A DNA stretch of 64,000 nt, from NCBI RefSeq assembly GCF_000488275.1, contig NZ_KI530762.1, positions 1,458,971 to 1,522,970 on the forward strand. The letters are read 5' to 3'. The position numbers were made by a program, and so were the translations under genes. Shown here in pieces: positions 8,493 to 19,937 of this stretch. The notes beneath the pieces were generated by a model, which was given only the letters and a program-made list of their open reading frames with translations, made no database searches and was not told the DNA's origin. Source of the stretch: Acinetobacter brisouii CIP 110357 (GTDB lineage: Bacteria > Pseudomonadota > Gammaproteobacteria > Pseudomonadales > Moraxellaceae). The first letter of the stretch is position 1, and every line of letters begins with the position of its first letter.

Positions 8493-9242
8493 CTAAATAC
8501 CGTGCCAGTCGACACGCGCATTACGCTCGGTTGCATAGATCTGCATCACATATTGCCCAATCGGCAAGTTTTGTAATTGTAATGAAAAGGCATAAGCCTC
8601 GTCAGAAATCCTATCAAAACTGTCAAGCTCCCATGGTGTTCCTGCAATATTTAACAAGGGAGCCAGCATTGAACATACCGAGATATCAGCCAGTGTTAGG
8701 CGCTCAGCGAGCAAATAGCGAGGCTGTGTTGTAAATTTTTCAGCGAAGGTCAAAATATATTGTTTAGATTCTGCCAGTCTTTCCGCATCTAGTTGAAAAC
8801 CATGACTAATTAAGGTTTTCACCAAAGGTTTGGAGTATTTTTTTAATTTACGTAAATAACCACTTTCACCCAACAAAGTATCTAATGAAGTATTATTGCG
8901 GACAATCATTTGTGACCACACCCAGTGACGCACGTGTACACCGAGTAAATTGGCTTCATGATTAAGATGTAAAACTTCTTCGCGCAGCCCAAAACGGTTT
9001 GGCAGCAGATTATGCTCTGGGTAGGTTTCATCCAGATAACGGGCAATCTCGGTCGAGTCCGCAATCCAGTGAGTGTCATCCTTTAAAATAGGCAAATTAT
9101 TTTGCCCGGTTTTCAGGCGTGCAAATGCCCGATGAAAGCCTGGAACCAGATTATGAGCAACAAAATCCAGCTCTTTATGATCGAGTAACCAACGCGCTTT
9201 TTCACAAAAATGTGACAATGGAAATTGGTATAAAGTGCGCAT
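8493..9242 (-). CDS. glutathione S-transferase family protein
   Basis: 249 residues. The N-terminal thioredoxin-like domain starts YQFPLSHFCEKARWLL and includes NNLPILKDD (the cis-proline) and ADSTEIARYLDETYP, the glutathione gamma-glutamyl contact. The C-terminal half is the all-helical GST domain (LTLADISVCSML). The CEKARW context resembles the glutaredoxin-like or dehalogenase classes of GST; the substrate cannot be told. AGGAGAG lies upstream of the ATG at 9242. Convergent with the LRAT-domain gene. Confidence 0.88.
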   Translation of the reverse strand: MRTLYQFPLSHFCEKARWLLDHKELDFVAHNLVPGFHRAFARLKTGQNNLPILKDDTHWIADSTEIARYLDETYPEHNLLPNRFGLREEVLHLNHEANLLGVHVRHWVWSQMIVRNNTSLDTLLGESGYLRKLKKYSKPLVKTLISHGFQLDAERLAESKQYILTFAEKFTTQPRYLLAERLTLADISVCSMLAPLLNIAGTPWELDSFDRISDEAYAFSLQLQNLPIGQYVMQIYATERNARVDWHGI

Positions 9243-9487
9243 AGAACTCTCCTGTTCATCACAGTTTTAATTATAAATTCGGGCATACCTTATTACTTTA
9301 GTTAGGAAACTGAGCAAACTCAATGCCCTTTTGTACCGAGTTAAACATGCAAATGTTCCAAAATAAAAACATTCATGCACTTTTTATATGATAGATAACC
9401 CATCATCACTCGATCATCACCTGACTTTAACGCTGCTTTGTTGTAAAATCACTAGCAATTTTACATAACAACTTTTGTGAGTCTTGC

Positions 9488-10579
9488 ATGGGTTTTAATT
9501 GTGGTATTGTTGGTTTACCAAACGTCGGAAAATCAACGCTTTTTAATGCATTAACCAAAGCTGCGATTGCTGCGGAAAACTTTCCATTTTGTACCATTGA
9601 ACCCAACACAGGGATTGTGCCTGTTCCAGATGCACGTTTAGACAAATTGGCAACGATCGTCAATCCTCAACGTATCCTACCAACAACAATGGAATTCGTA
9701 GATATTGCAGGGCTTGTCGCTGGCGCATCTAAAGGTGAAGGTTTAGGTAACCAGTTCTTGGCAAATATTCGCGAAACCGATGCGATTGCCCACGTAGTGC
9801 GTTGTTTTGAAGATGAAAACGTCATTCACGTCAACGGTAAAATCGATCCGCTAGACGATATTGCCACGATTAACACTGAACTTGCACTTGCGGACATGGA
9901 CACTGTAAGCAAGTCTTTAACCCGTTTAGCCAAAGTTGCTAAAAGCGGTGACAAAGAAGCAATTGCAACCAAAGCTATTCTAGAAAAAATCCTGCCTTTA
10001 CTTGATGAAGGTAAACCTGCCCGCGCTGCGGATTTGTCTGATGATGATCGTAAACTATTACGTGGTTATGGTTTACTCACTCTCAAACCAACCATGTATA
10101 TTGCCAATGTCGCAGAAGATGGTTTTGAGAACAACCCACATCTTGATGCTGTGCGTAAACTGGCAGAAGAAGAAAATGCGATTGTTGTACCATTATGCAA
10201 CCAGATCGAAGCTGAAATTTCTTTGCTTGAAGATGATGAACGTGCTGAATTTCTCGAAGCTATGGGCATGCAGGAACCAGGTTTAAATATCGTTATTCGT
10301 GCAGGCTATAGCTTACTTGGCTTACAAACCTACTTTACTGCAGGTGTGCAAGAAGTTCGCGCTTGGACAGTTAAAGTGGGTGCAACTGCGCCACAAGCGG
10401 CAGGTGTGATTCACACCGACTTTGAGAAAGGTTTTATTCGTGCAGAAGTTGTCGCTTATAACGACTTTGTACAGTACAACGGCGAAGCTGGAGCAAAAGA
10501 AGCTGGAAAATGGCGTCTTGAAGGAAAAACTTACATCGTACAAGATGGCGATGTCATGCATTTCCGTTTTAACGTCTAA
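9488..10579 (+). CDS. ychF: redox-regulated ribosome-associated ATPase YchF
   Basis: 363 residues, the exact family length. OBG-type P-loop NTPase: G1 GLPNVGKST at residue 8, G3 [14 protein letters not shown], and the NVAE sequence in place of the NKxD base-specificity motif, which explains the known ATP over GTP preference of YchF. A coiled coil and a C-terminal TGS domain follow (QTYFTAG...RAWTV...[16 protein letters not shown]). It binds ribosomes and modulates oxidative-stress responses in other bacteria. Single gene closed by a terminator. Confidence 0.97.
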   Translation: MGFNCGIVGLPNVGKSTLFNALTKAAIAAENFPFCTIEPNTGIVPVPDARLDKLATIVNPQRILPTTMEFVDIAGLVAGASKGEGLGNQFLANIRETDAIAHVVRCFEDENVIHVNGKIDPLDDIATINTELALADMDTVSKSLTRLAKVAKSGDKEAIATKAILEKILPLLDEGKPARAADLSDDDRKLLRGYGLLTLKPTMYIANVAEDGFENNPHLDAVRKLAEEENAIVVPLCNQIEAEISLLEDDERAEFLEAMGMQEPGLNIVIRAGYSLLGLQTYFTAGVQEVRAWTVKVGATAPQAAGVIHTDFEKGFIRAEVVAYNDFVQYNGEAGAKEAGKWRLEGKTYIVQDGDVMHFRFNV

Positions 10580-10592
10580 ATAAATCATATCA

Positions 10593-10625
10593 AGGTCAGG
10601 AAAACACTTTCCTGACCTGTTTTAT
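10593..10625 (+). terminator. rho-independent terminator after ychF
   Basis: AGGTCAGGAAA (10593-10603), short loop, TTTCCTGACCT (10608-10618), then GTTTTAT. A clear stem with a U-rich tail 14 bp after the stop. Confidence 0.85.
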
Positions 10626-10960
10626 ATCGCTAAATTTCTAAAGTTCACCATTAAAAAAGTATTTTTGTAAAACCCCATTTTATAATTTATAAAATTTTGA
10701 CGTGATATCCAATTCAACAATTAGAGCCATACCTGAAAATCAGTTTTTAACTCGATTAAAACTATTTCATCATATTTTATATCTCATTTGTATTTAGACT
10801 ATAAAAAGAAAGCAAAAAGATTAAGAAAATATATCTATTACTTTTATTTATAAAGTATTATTTCAAAGAAGATAAATTTTACATTTTTGTATAATATTTA
10901 CTTTTTACGTGATTTTGTTCACAATATAATCACAAGTAATATAAAAAAGGCTGGCGACAC
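10626..10960 (+). promoter_or_regulatory. gap with probable promoter/operator of the MarR-type gene
   Basis: 330 bp without an ORF. Near the 3' end, TTTTTA (10902) and TATAAT (10925-10930) are 17 bp apart and form a plausible promoter. GTGATT (10909-10914) and AATCAC (10928-10933) form an inverted repeat that overlaps the -10 box, as expected for autoregulation by a MarR-family protein. Confidence 0.4.
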
Positions 10961-11425
10961 ATGAGCAAAAAATACGCGAAATATTTACCCGCTTCGGATA
11001 ATATTCAGACCAGCAACTTTCCATTTTACTGGATTACCCAAATTCATCAAAAGTATGTCGAGAATGTCGATCACGTCCTCAAAAAATATGGAATGGATAA
11101 CTCTCGTCGCCGTGTATTAGCTGCATTATTAACTAGACCCAATGCCAGTGTTTCTGAATTATCAGAAGTTCTCATATCAAAAATGTCAACGACAACAAAA
11201 CTCGTTTATCGTCTTAAAGATGAAGGTTATGTTGATACCCATTCATGCCCTGAAGATGCTCGCATTACTCGTGTCGTACTTACTCAAAAGGGACAAGATA
11301 TGCTTGAAAAAATTAATGATTTAACAGGTATTGTGCTCGAAGAGGCATTCACAGGACTAACACCATTGCAAATTGAAAAATTGCTTGCTCAATTACAGCA
11401 TATTTTCAAAAATCTTTCGCATTAA
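10961..11425 (+). CDS. MarR-family transcriptional regulator
   Basis: 154 residues. Winged helix-turn-helix centred on SVSELSEVLISKMSTTTKLVYRLKDEGYV, followed by the wing with the conserved SCPEDARITRVVLTQKG (the D-x-R motif of MarR proteins) and a C-terminal dimerisation helix. Ligand and targets unknown; an inverted repeat over its own promoter suggests autorepression. It has no obvious partner gene: the next gene is convergent and unrelated. Confidence 0.9.
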   Translation: MSKKYAKYLPASDNIQTSNFPFYWITQIHQKYVENVDHVLKKYGMDNSRRRVLAALLTRPNASVSELSEVLISKMSTTTKLVYRLKDEGYVDTHSCPEDARITRVVLTQKGQDMLEKINDLTGIVLEEAFTGLTPLQIEKLLAQLQHIFKNLSH

Positions 11426-11471
11426 CTTGATTTTGATTACAAAACCCACCGAATAGTCGTGAGTTAAATTA

Positions 11472-11774
11472 TTATATTCTGTATTTGACTTTAAATAATT
11501 CACGTTTTTCAAGGCGTGTTTTATTTTCGGTAATATGCTGAAGAATCATATCTTGCACCCGCTCATGCGTAAAACCAAGTGCATAACCTTTTACAATAAC
11601 CTGACTTGGCAAACTAAAGAAAAAATATTTTAGATCTTCTTCTTGCATATCAGGAAAGATCTGTTGACGCTCCAATAAATGCTTCAATGCCTGTTTTTCT
11701 TGTTGTACCCGCACCGACGAATCATTCCAGTAATGTTTACGCATTGCCATCAGATTATTATGCTTATAGCTCAC
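11472..11774 (-). CDS. conserved hypothetical protein, 100 aa
   Basis: Not recognised. A charged, mainly helical protein rich in Glu, Gln and Lys with no export signal or membrane segment. The centre includes DLKYFFFSLPSQVIVKGYALGF, followed by ERVQDMILQHI. AGGGGAG precedes the ATG by five bases, which supports it as real. It lies convergent to the MarR gene and divergent from the AarF-like gene. Confidence 0.6.
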   Translation of the reverse strand: MSYKHNNLMAMRKHYWNDSSVRVQQEKQALKHLLERQQIFPDMQEEDLKYFFFSLPSQVIVKGYALGFTHERVQDMILQHITENKTRLEKRELFKVKYRI

Positions 11775-11964
11775 ATTTGTCTCCCCTGCCGCTATTGATT
11801 GTATTGTAGTTATATTATGAACATACTTTTAACAACAGTACAAAACACTGCAAAATCCCACAAGAATCTCGACATTCAACGGTTTTAATACGCACGAAAA
11901 GCTTTTTTTTCGTTACAATAAAAGGCTTATGCTCAAATTTCCGTTCTCTTAAGGATTGTGTTCG

Positions 11965-13344
11965 ATGTCAGATCAGAAAGATAAGTTAAAGAATTTAAAA
12001 ACATCTTCTATAGATCGACGTTTATCCATTGTAAAAGCATCTTTATTGGCAGGTACACGCTGGGCAACATCGAATGCTACCACTATCTTTTCAAGTGACG
12101 AAGAAAAAGAGCGTAAGCGCAAAAAAGCACTCAAAGAGCAAGCAGACTATTTAGTTTCTGAAATTGGCAAACTCAAAGGCTCAATTGTTAAAATTGGGCA
12201 AATGATGGCACTCTACGGTGAACACTTTCTCCCTGACGAAATCACCCAAGCCTTAAGCACTTTAAATAATCAAACAATGGCACTGGAATGGAGCGCTATT
12301 CAACCTCACTTAAAAAATGAGCTGGGTGAAAAATATTATGAGCTAGAAATCAATCCAGAACCGATTGGTACAGCATCCTTGGCGCAGGTTCATCGTGCCA
12401 AAAGAAAATCGGATGGTTTAGATATTGCACTCAAAATACAATATCCAGGTGTTGCCAATGCTATTGATTCAGATATGAATCTATTTAGAAGCATGATTCG
12501 GCTCACCAATATGGTGCCTCAAACCCGTGAATTTGATCAATGGTTTGAAGAAGTGCGTGAAATGATGCATCGAGAAGTGAGTTACGATGTTGAAGCGGCA
12601 ACGACACAGCGTTTTGCTCAATATCTAGAACATGACCACCGCTATATTGTGCCTCAAATCATTGATCGTTATTGTACCCAGCAAATTCTGTGCATGAGCT
12701 TTGAAGAAGGCATTCCCGTCAATAGCCCTGTCATGCTCGCATTACCACAAGAACGCCGCAATCAGCTTGGTGAAGCCTCTCTTGAAATTGCTATTCGTGA
12801 GTTGTTTGAATGGGGTGAAATGCAAACCGACCCTAATTTTGGTAATTACCTTGTTCGATTAGGCAATGGACAAGATATTCCCGACAAAATTGTACTTTTA
12901 GATTTTGGTGCCATTCGCCAGTTTGACCAGAACCTACTCGATGTGGCACATAACCTGATTAGTGCAGGTTATCAGCACAACCTCGAACAAATGGTACAGG
13001 CCATGACGGGTTATGATTTCTTTAACAACATTCCTGCCAGTATCAAACCAGATATGGCAAAAGTATTTTTGCTGGCTACCGAACCATTTAGCAGTTTGCA
13101 AAATAACCCAGACCTTCCAGCAGGAGTGATGGACGAACACAACCGCTATAACTGGAAAGCCAGCCAACTACATAGCCGTGTCATGCAACGCGCAAGCAAA
13201 TCAATGGCTTCACGTTATTTTAGTGTTCCACCTAAAGAGTTTATGTTTATTAGTCGTAAGTTCATTGGTGCATATACGTTTATGACTGTTTTAGATGCGC
13301 AGACCAATATTCGAAAAATGGTTACCCCTTTTCTGCGATCATAA
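11965..13344 (+). CDS. AarF/ABC1/UbiB-family atypical kinase
   Basis: 459 residues from the ATG at 11965, nine bases after AAGGA; an in-frame TTG at 11956 is unlikely. Family motifs are in place: KxGQ (KIGQMMALYG), the alanine-rich loop GTASLAQVHRAK, the ATP-lysine strand ALKIQYPG, the catalytic-loop region DPNFGNYLV and the metal-binding LLDFGAI. Members act as ATPases/kinases linked to ubiquinone biosynthesis. This one lacks the C-terminal membrane helices of UbiB and has no ubi neighbours, so it is better left as an ABC1-family protein of undefined target. Confidence 0.9.
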   Translation: MSDQKDKLKNLKTSSIDRRLSIVKASLLAGTRWATSNATTIFSSDEEKERKRKKALKEQADYLVSEIGKLKGSIVKIGQMMALYGEHFLPDEITQALSTLNNQTMALEWSAIQPHLKNELGEKYYELEINPEPIGTASLAQVHRAKRKSDGLDIALKIQYPGVANAIDSDMNLFRSMIRLTNMVPQTREFDQWFEEVREMMHREVSYDVEAATTQRFAQYLEHDHRYIVPQIIDRYCTQQILCMSFEEGIPVNSPVMLALPQERRNQLGEASLEIAIRELFEWGEMQTDPNFGNYLVRLGNGQDIPDKIVLLDFGAIRQFDQNLLDVAHNLISAGYQHNLEQMVQAMTGYDFFNNIPASIKPDMAKVFLLATEPFSSLQNNPDLPAGVMDEHNRYNWKASQLHSRVMQRASKSMASRYFSVPPKEFMFISRKFIGAYTFMTVLDAQTNIRKMVTPFLRS

Positions 13345-13348
13345 AAAA

Positions 13349-13379
13349 GAAAAAACCTCAGCTTGTCTGAGGTTTTTTT
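13349..13379 (+). terminator. rho-independent terminator of the AarF-like gene
   Basis: AAAAAACCTCAG, loop CTTGT, CTGAGGTTTTTTT directly after the stop codon. Stem of ten or more pairs with a long U-tract. Confidence 0.92.
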
Positions 13380-13477
13380 ATCATTAGGAAATTTTTAACC
13401 TGAGTTTGGTGACAGTTTTGAGTCAGTATATTCAAATATCAGTTAAAATACAGACCTTATACATGTAGCCCTAAGCT

Positions 13478-13508
13478 CAAACATGCAACTGACGTTTTTG
13501 CATGTTTG
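13478..13508 (-). terminator. hairpin downstream of the adhC/frmA gene
   Basis: CAAACATGCA (13478-13487) pairs with TGCATGTTTG (13499-13508). It lies about 40 bp beyond the stop codon of the minus-strand dehydrogenase gene. The U-tract is poor, so its strength as a terminator is uncertain. Confidence 0.5.
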
Positions 13509-13546
13509 ATTATGCCTACACATTTCATATCGAACTCAAGTTAATT

Positions 13547-14656
<1,110 letters not shown>

Positions 14657-15374
14657 TTATCCTATTCCTTAAGTTCAAATCATTGATCATGATGATAATA
14701 GTTTCATCATTATAGTTTCTTTTAAAGCAAATTTAATGCCTAGAAGTAAATTTTAGTACACTAGAACTGCAATATTGTCCTGTGTTTTGACCTTAAGTCA
14801 TTTCATAAATAAATACAAACTTATCATGACCACTCGCAGACATACTTAAGAATTTCTTATAGGGTAAATGCATTTTTTGCACTATATTAATGCATTTTTT
14901 GCATACATAATAATCAGATTCATTATTTAATTTAAAAGAATTTGCCTGAAATTTGACGTTTTCCACTTATTTATTGCCAATTCAAGCCAAATAACTCAAG
15001 AAAAACTTAACAATCTTCTCTAAATGCTCAAATGCAGATTCAAAAGTTCAATGTAATTTTTCTTAAAAATTTTGTATAAAAAACGCTCTGTTCGACTAAA
15101 GTATAACTTATTGATTTGGTCGGGTTTCAGAATTAAAAATCGTTTTCTCGACTAACAAAATCCAATCAATATAATTAAATTATTGTTTTTAATTAATTTT
15201 TTAAAATTTCAACAAATTTGTTTTATTTATTTGAGTTATTTATTTAATTTCATCATTTCCAAATTTTATGGCCACATTTTAACTTCAAATATTTTTTTAA
15301 AGTAAAATTCGTTTTGCAAGTAAACCACAAAATTGGCACCCACTTTTTTGGAATATCTATAGGATCTTATATTA
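14657..15374. other. 720-bp AT-rich divergent spacer between frmA and the dctA-type gene
   Basis: No gene is supported on either strand. Besides the phased direct repeat listed separately, the 3' half (15160-15300) is almost pure A/T. The spacer must hold both promoters and a long leader of the transporter gene. An AGGA sequence lies about ten bases before the transporter ATG. Confidence 0.4.
14867..14903. repeat. 15-bp direct repeat spaced by two helical turns
   Basis: AATGCATTTTTTGCA occurs at 14867-14881 and again at 14889-14903, start-to-start 22 bp. Each copy is itself partly palindromic (TGCA...TGCA). Two identical sites on the same DNA face in a divergent promoter region look like a tandem regulator-binding site. 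Confidence 0.55.
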
Positions 15375-16679
15375 ATGGACATTCACGCACATCAACCCAA
15401 AGCTCCAGGGGACAAGCCGAAGTTTTACCAAATACTTTATGTTCAAGTAATCTTCGCAATTGCCATAGGTATTTTATTAGGTCATTTCTTCCCAAGCGTT
15501 GGTGAGAGTTTCAAACCTTTAGGTGATGCTTTTATTAATATTGTAAAAATGATCATCGCGCCCGTTATTTTCTTAACTGTAGTCACGGGTATTGCTAGCA
15601 TGAACAACATGGGAAGTGTTGGACGTGTAACAGGTAAAGCGATGCTTTATTTTGTCACATTCTCAACTTTAGCGTTATTTGTTGGGATGGTGGTTGCCAA
15701 TGTGATCCAACCTGGTCACGGCTTAAATATCGACCCTGCAACTTTACACGGCGACAAGGTTTCTGAATATGTCGAGAAAGCGCACGACTCGACTGTCGTT
15801 GGCTTCTTGATGAATATCGTTCCAAAAACATTGGTTAGCCCACTTGTTGGTGGCGATATTTTACAGGTTCTTTTTGTTGCAGTATTGTTTGGTATTGCAC
15901 TTGCAACAACCAGCGAACACTCTAAACCAATTATTGATTTCTTAAACAACCTGACTACCCCTGTATTTAAACTTGTAGGCATGCTCATGAAACTTGCACC
16001 AATTGGTGCGTTTGGTGCAATGGCATTTACAATTGGTAAATATGGTATTGGTTCTATTGGTAATCTGGCATTATTGATTCTCACTTTCTACATTACTGCG
16101 GTATTGTTTGTCGTGATTATTTTGGGTGCTGTTGCCAAATACAATGGTTTCTCAATTATTGACTTGGTTCGTTACATTAAAGAAGAACTCTGGTTAGTTC
16201 TAGGAACAAGCTCTTCAGAAGCTGCTCTACCATCTCTTATGGAAAAAATGGAAGAAGCAGGTTGTGAAAAATCTGTTGTAGGTCTTGTTATTCCAACAGG
16301 TTACTCGTTTAACCTAGATGGTACAAATATCTATATGACAATGGCAGCATTGTTTATTGCTCAGGCATGTAATATTGACTTAACTATTGGCCAGCAGTTG
16401 ACCCTATTGCTCGTTGCCATGATCAGCTCTAAAGGCGCAGCAGGCGTAACTGGTGCAGGTTTTATTACACTTGCAGCAACGTTATCTGTCGTTCCAGATG
16501 TTCCTGTTGCAGGGATGGCGCTTATTTTAGGTATCGACCGTTTCATGTCTGAATGTCGCGCACTAACTAACCTTATTGGTAATGCATGTGCAACAATCGT
16601 TGTGGCACGTTGGGATAAAGCGTTAGACAAAGAAAAATTAGATGCAACTCTAAAAGCGCATAAAGCCCAAAAAGCTTAA
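15375..16679 (+). CDS. dicarboxylate:cation symporter of the DAACS family (DctA-like)
   Basis: 434 residues, multi-pass inner-membrane protein with the glutamate-transporter (GltPh) fold. The first hairpin motif [18 protein letters not shown], the [12 protein letters not shown] segment and the second hairpin [17 protein letters not shown] are all present; these bind substrate and sodium or protons. The overall sequence and [15 protein letters not shown] ending agree with C4-dicarboxylate carriers (DctA) more than glutamate carriers (GltP). It may therefore feed succinate, fumarate and malate to the fumarase-containing part of the TCA cycle encoded nearby. Terminated immediately downstream. 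Confidence 0.9.
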   Translation: MDIHAHQPKAPGDKPKFYQILYVQVIFAIAIGILLGHFFPSVGESFKPLGDAFINIVKMIIAPVIFLTVVTGIASMNNMGSVGRVTGKAMLYFVTFSTLALFVGMVVANVIQPGHGLNIDPATLHGDKVSEYVEKAHDSTVVGFLMNIVPKTLVSPLVGGDILQVLFVAVLFGIALATTSEHSKPIIDFLNNLTTPVFKLVGMLMKLAPIGAFGAMAFTIGKYGIGSIGNLALLILTFYITAVLFVVIILGAVAKYNGFSIIDLVRYIKEELWLVLGTSSSEAALPSLMEKMEEAGCEKSVVGLVIPTGYSFNLDGTNIYMTMAALFIAQACNIDLTIGQQLTLLLVAMISSKGAAGVTGAGFITLAATLSVVPDVPVAGMALILGIDRFMSECRALTNLIGNACATIVVARWDKALDKEKLDATLKAHKAQKA

Positions 16680-16691
16680 TATGCACAATAT

Positions 16692-16722
16692 AAAAAAACC
16701 GCATCTTGATGCGGTTTTTTTA
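16692..16722. terminator. terminator after the DctA-like gene
   Basis: AAAAAAACCGCATC, loop TT, GATGCGGTTTTTTT. It is symmetric enough to serve both the plus-strand transporter and the convergent minus-strand gene ending at 16735. Confidence 0.9.
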
Positions 16723-16734
16723 TGCGAATCAAAT

Positions 16735-17226
16735 TTAGATTTGCCCTTGCAGAATGCTTGCAGACATATAATTTTTCCATTGTTCACGCAATGTTGGCAG
16801 ATAGAATTTCTCACCAATTTCCACCAAATCTGCATCCACCAAAGCATGTAAATCTTGCAAGAACAAATAATCCAGTTCAACACTCAACAATTTAGCATTC
16901 TTCTTGCTGTATTCTTTACGCTTTGCCTGTGCTTTTTTCACAAACTGGTCGGCATAAGCACGGTCTTTATATTGTGCGACTGCATTTAAACGCAGTTCAA
17001 CCAATCCCCAACCACCGAGTAGTAATTTAAAAATCTCGAAATCACGACTGGTTGACTCCCAACTCATTTTTTCTAGATTTTCATCTGAAGGTAAAACAGG
17101 AAGTAACAACTCCATTACACTTGGAAAAATCTTTTTAAAGTTGAGAATAAATTTGACAGGATGATCACCCGGATAATCTTGAAACTGAACGTGTTGTTGC
17201 GTATCGGTTAAATATATATCGAGCAT
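16735..17226 (-). CDS. conserved hypothetical protein, about 163 aa
   Basis: Not recognised. Soluble, helical, with basic segment KKAQAKRKEYSKKNAK and C-terminal LREQWKNYMS. No export signal once the start is set at 17226 (MLDIYLTDTQQHVQFQD). The longer reading from 17289 would begin with a spurious hydrophobic run and overlaps the region just before fumC. Neither start has a strong ribosome binding site. It follows fumC by about 90 bp on the same strand and may share its transcript. Confidence 0.55.
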   Translation of the reverse strand: MLDIYLTDTQQHVQFQDYPGDHPVKFILNFKKIFPSVMELLLPVLPSDENLEKMSWESTSRDFEIFKLLLGGWGLVELRLNAVAQYKDRAYADQFVKKAQAKRKEYSKKNAKLLSVELDYLFLQDLHALVDADLVEIGEKFYLPTLREQWKNYMSASILQGQI

Positions 17227-17313
17227 AAAAAAGATCATCAGCAGTAAATATAGAGCGCTATATTGTACGCATAACTCACGCCAATACAAACTGCTGATCT
17301 TCAGACATGTCTA

Positions 17314-18708
17314 TTATTTCACATTTGGTGCAACCATTTTTTCAGGGCGTACTACTTCATCAAACTGCTCAGGCGTTACCAGATTAAGTTCTACAGCGAC
17401 CTGTTTTAAGGTTTTATTTTCCTTATAAGCTGTTTTTGCCACTTTCGCTGCATTTTCATAACCAATCACAGGATTTAATGCAGTCACCAGCATTAAAGAA
17501 TTATGCAAAAAGTGGTCAATTTTTTCGCGGTTTGGTTCAATGCCTACAGCACAGTGATCATTGAAACTATTGCATGCATCACCAAGTAGCTGAATTGACT
17601 GTAACAGGTTAAATGCAATCACAGGCATAAAAACATTCAGCTCAAAATTACCTGATGCCCCTGCGATATTAATCGTGGTGTCATTTCCCAAGACCTGAGC
17701 AACCACCATGGTCATGGCTTCACTCTGTGTCGGATTGACTTTTCCTGGCATAATGCTTGAACCTGGCTCATTTTCAGGAATACGTAACTCACCAAACCCG
17801 CAACGTGGCCCACTGGCTAACCAGCGAATATCATTTGCAATTTTGTTCAGGCTAGTTGCAAGGGTTTTTAATGCACCCGATGCAAATACCGCAGCATCAC
17901 GTCCAGCCAATGCCTCAAATTTGTTTGGTGCAGTGACAAAAGGCAAGCCTGTTAGCTCCGCCAATTGTTGCGCAACTTTTACAGCATAGTCTGGATGGGC
18001 ATTTAATCCCGTACCTACAGCCGTTCCTCCCAATGGCAACTCATACAAGCCTTCAAGTGCCTGATTCAGACGTTTCAAACCATGTTCAAGCTGTGAGACA
18101 TAGCCACTAAACTCTTGTCCCAATGTCAACGGCGTTGCATCTTGTAAATGTGTTCGCCCAATTTTGACAATTTGCTGAAATTCGTCTGACTTTTGCTGCA
18201 AAGTATCACGAAGGCGTTTCACCGCAGGAATCAGCAGTTCATTAATTTGCACACTCGCTGCAACATGAATTGCCGTTGGAAATGAATCATTAGTCGATTG
18301 TGCACGGTTCACATGATCATTCGGATGGACAGGCTTTTGTGAACCTAAAGGATTACCCAGCTTTTGATTGGCAATATTGGCAATCACTTCATTACAGTTC
18401 ATGTTACTTTGCGTACCCGAACCTGTTTGCCAAACCACCAGTGGAAATTGCGCATCCCATTGTCCTGCAATCACTTCTTCAGCCGCGTCAACAATATAAT
18501 TTGCCAGCTCTTGTGGAATCTGTTTCAGCTCTGCATTGGTTAATGCAGCTGCTTTCTTGACCAACCCCATCCCGCGAATCATGGCACGAGGTAGCCGTTC
18601 CTGACCAATCTTGAAGTTTTGTAAACTACGTTGGGTCTGTGCCCCCCATAGCGCGTCATCTGGGACTTCAACCTCTCCCATAGTGTCATGTTCGATACGT
18701 GTTTTCAT
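17314..18708 (-). CDS. fumC: class II fumarate hydratase
   Basis: 464 residues, the normal length. Iron-independent TCA enzyme that hydrates fumarate to L-malate. Visible hallmarks: [48 protein letters not shown], and the superfamily signature [13 protein letters not shown] with the mobile-loop serine. The C-terminal [18 protein letters not shown] is typical of FumC. The ATG at 18708 is about 15 bases after a weak purine tract. Confidence 0.96.
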   Translation of the reverse strand: MKTRIEHDTMGEVEVPDDALWGAQTQRSLQNFKIGQERLPRAMIRGMGLVKKAAALTNAELKQIPQELANYIVDAAEEVIAGQWDAQFPLVVWQTGSGTQSNMNCNEVIANIANQKLGNPLGSQKPVHPNDHVNRAQSTNDSFPTAIHVAASVQINELLIPAVKRLRDTLQQKSDEFQQIVKIGRTHLQDATPLTLGQEFSGYVSQLEHGLKRLNQALEGLYELPLGGTAVGTGLNAHPDYAVKVAQQLAELTGLPFVTAPNKFEALAGRDAAVFASGALKTLATSLNKIANDIRWLASGPRCGFGELRIPENEPGSSIMPGKVNPTQSEAMTMVVAQVLGNDTTINIAGASGNFELNVFMPVIAFNLLQSIQLLGDACNSFNDHCAVGIEPNREKIDHFLHNSLMLVTALNPVIGYENAAKVAKTAYKENKTLKQVAVELNLVTPEQFDEVVRPEKMVAPNVK

Positions 18709-18812
18709 CCTTAATATCCTCTAATTTTTATGATTAATCTTTTTCATCATAAGCTGAATCCAATCATACTCAGCAACAGTCATTTAATAAATAATTATCA
18801 TTTACTTTTTCT

Positions 18813-19814
18813 TTATGCACCACGATAAAATCGCCACTGATCCTGTAGCATCTGTGCAACTGTCCGTTGTGCAGTCCAACCTAACACTTGCTTGGCCTTA
18901 GTTACATCTGCACCAATCTGATCTAATAGGCCTTGATTTAAATGATGTGCAACATTCAGTACCTGAATTTTCGTACCAGTAACCTCTTCGGTCTCATGAA
19001 GCAGTTCAGCAATACTGATCACATCATCTCTGGCAATATTGAATGTTTCATAACAGTGCTGTTGCTGTTTCAGCCATTCTAAAGCTTTTTCTAAAGCATC
19101 ACAGATATCTAAAATATGTACGAAACTGCGCTCAACTGTATGATCCTGAGTTTTGGCAGCCTGATATAATTCAATGCCTTCACGCTCATGATTCGCAGCT
19201 TGCATCAGCAGCCCCATAATACTCTTTGGTAATTTGGGAACATATTCTCCCCAAAAGCCTTGTTCAAATGCACCAGCAACATTGGCAAGACGTAAAATAG
19301 CCATATTCCATTCATTATCATGCTGAAACACATCAGCAAGAATTTTTTCCATCATTTGTTGTGACTGTATATAAGGATTAGCACACTGATAATTCAGTGG
19401 TGTCGTTTCTGACAGTTTCGTTTCAGAACACCCATACACCATCAGGCTCGATAAATGCACAAAATTCCGACAGCCAATGCGCTGCATCATACGCACAATG
19501 CTCATTAAAGCGCTTAAATTATTGTTATAATACTCAATCGGTTTTAGTGCAGATTCTTGTAGCGATTTAAATCCCGCACAATGAATCACCACATCAATTG
19601 GGTATTGTTCTACAAATTTGGTTAATGCAGGAGTGTTACGCACATCAACCTGTAAAAATGGAATATATTGCCCTGCGATATATTGCAAACGGTCTAAGGT
19701 ATGCGGATGACTATTGACTAAATTATCAACCAGCACAACTTGTTGCCCTTTCGACAATAAGTGCAACGCAATATGCGAACCTATAAAACCTAAACCACCT
19801 GTGATTAAAATCAT
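18813..19814 (-). CDS. GalE-like NAD-dependent epimerase/dehydratase with altered active site
   Basis: 333 residues. Extended short-chain dehydrogenase resembling UDP-glucose 4-epimerase: the Rossmann motif GGLGFIGSH at residue 6, DNLVNSHPHTLDRL, HCAGFKSLQESALKP and SSLMVYG are as in GalE. The catalytic YxxxK, however, reads YIQSQ: the tyrosine is kept, but the lysine that lowers its pKa is glutamine. C-terminal lobe motifs (RSFVHILDICDALEKAL, VLGWTAQRT) are present. Either activity is reduced, or the enzyme has changed function. The start codon lies inside the proposed attL core, so the upstream region is now prophage DNA; AAAGG remains about ten bases before the ATG. Confidence 0.8.
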   Translation of the reverse strand: MILITGGLGFIGSHIALHLLSKGQQVVLVDNLVNSHPHTLDRLQYIAGQYIPFLQVDVRNTPALTKFVEQYPIDVVIHCAGFKSLQESALKPIEYYNNNLSALMSIVRMMQRIGCRNFVHLSSLMVYGCSETKLSETTPLNYQCANPYIQSQQMMEKILADVFQHDNEWNMAILRLANVAGAFEQGFWGEYVPKLPKSIMGLLMQAANHEREGIELYQAAKTQDHTVERSFVHILDICDALEKALEWLKQQQHCYETFNIARDDVISIAELLHETEEVTGTKIQVLNVAHHLNQGLLDQIGADVTKAKQVLGWTAQRTVAQMLQDQWRFYRGA

Positions 19815-19817
19815 TGT
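19806..19817. other. candidate attL core (12 bp)
   Basis: TAAAATCATTGT recurs exactly at 53964-53975. Both copies are followed by a similar TACCT/ATT stretch. The copy here covers the start codon of the GalE-like gene. It is the best direct repeat I could find by eye between the two prophage edges; short, so tentative. Confidence 0.45.
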
Positions 19818-19909
19818 TTAGATACCTTTTAATTAGATCAATAACTTATATGACTATGGTGTTTTTTTGGTGTTTTCATAAAGTTATCCACAAGTATAAA
19901 AATGGAAAA

Positions 19910-19937
19910 ACCGACTCAAAATTTCTCTTGAGCCGGT
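19910..19937 (-). terminator. terminator insulating the GalE-like gene from the prophage
   Basis: On the minus strand ACCGGCTCAA, loop, TTGAGTCGGT is followed by TTTTCC. It would stop leftward phage transcripts just before the host epimerase gene. Confidence 0.7.

Noticed and set aside
15716..16630. Antisense frames in the transporter gene
   Set aside because: Low-complexity shadows of conserved membrane-protein codons.
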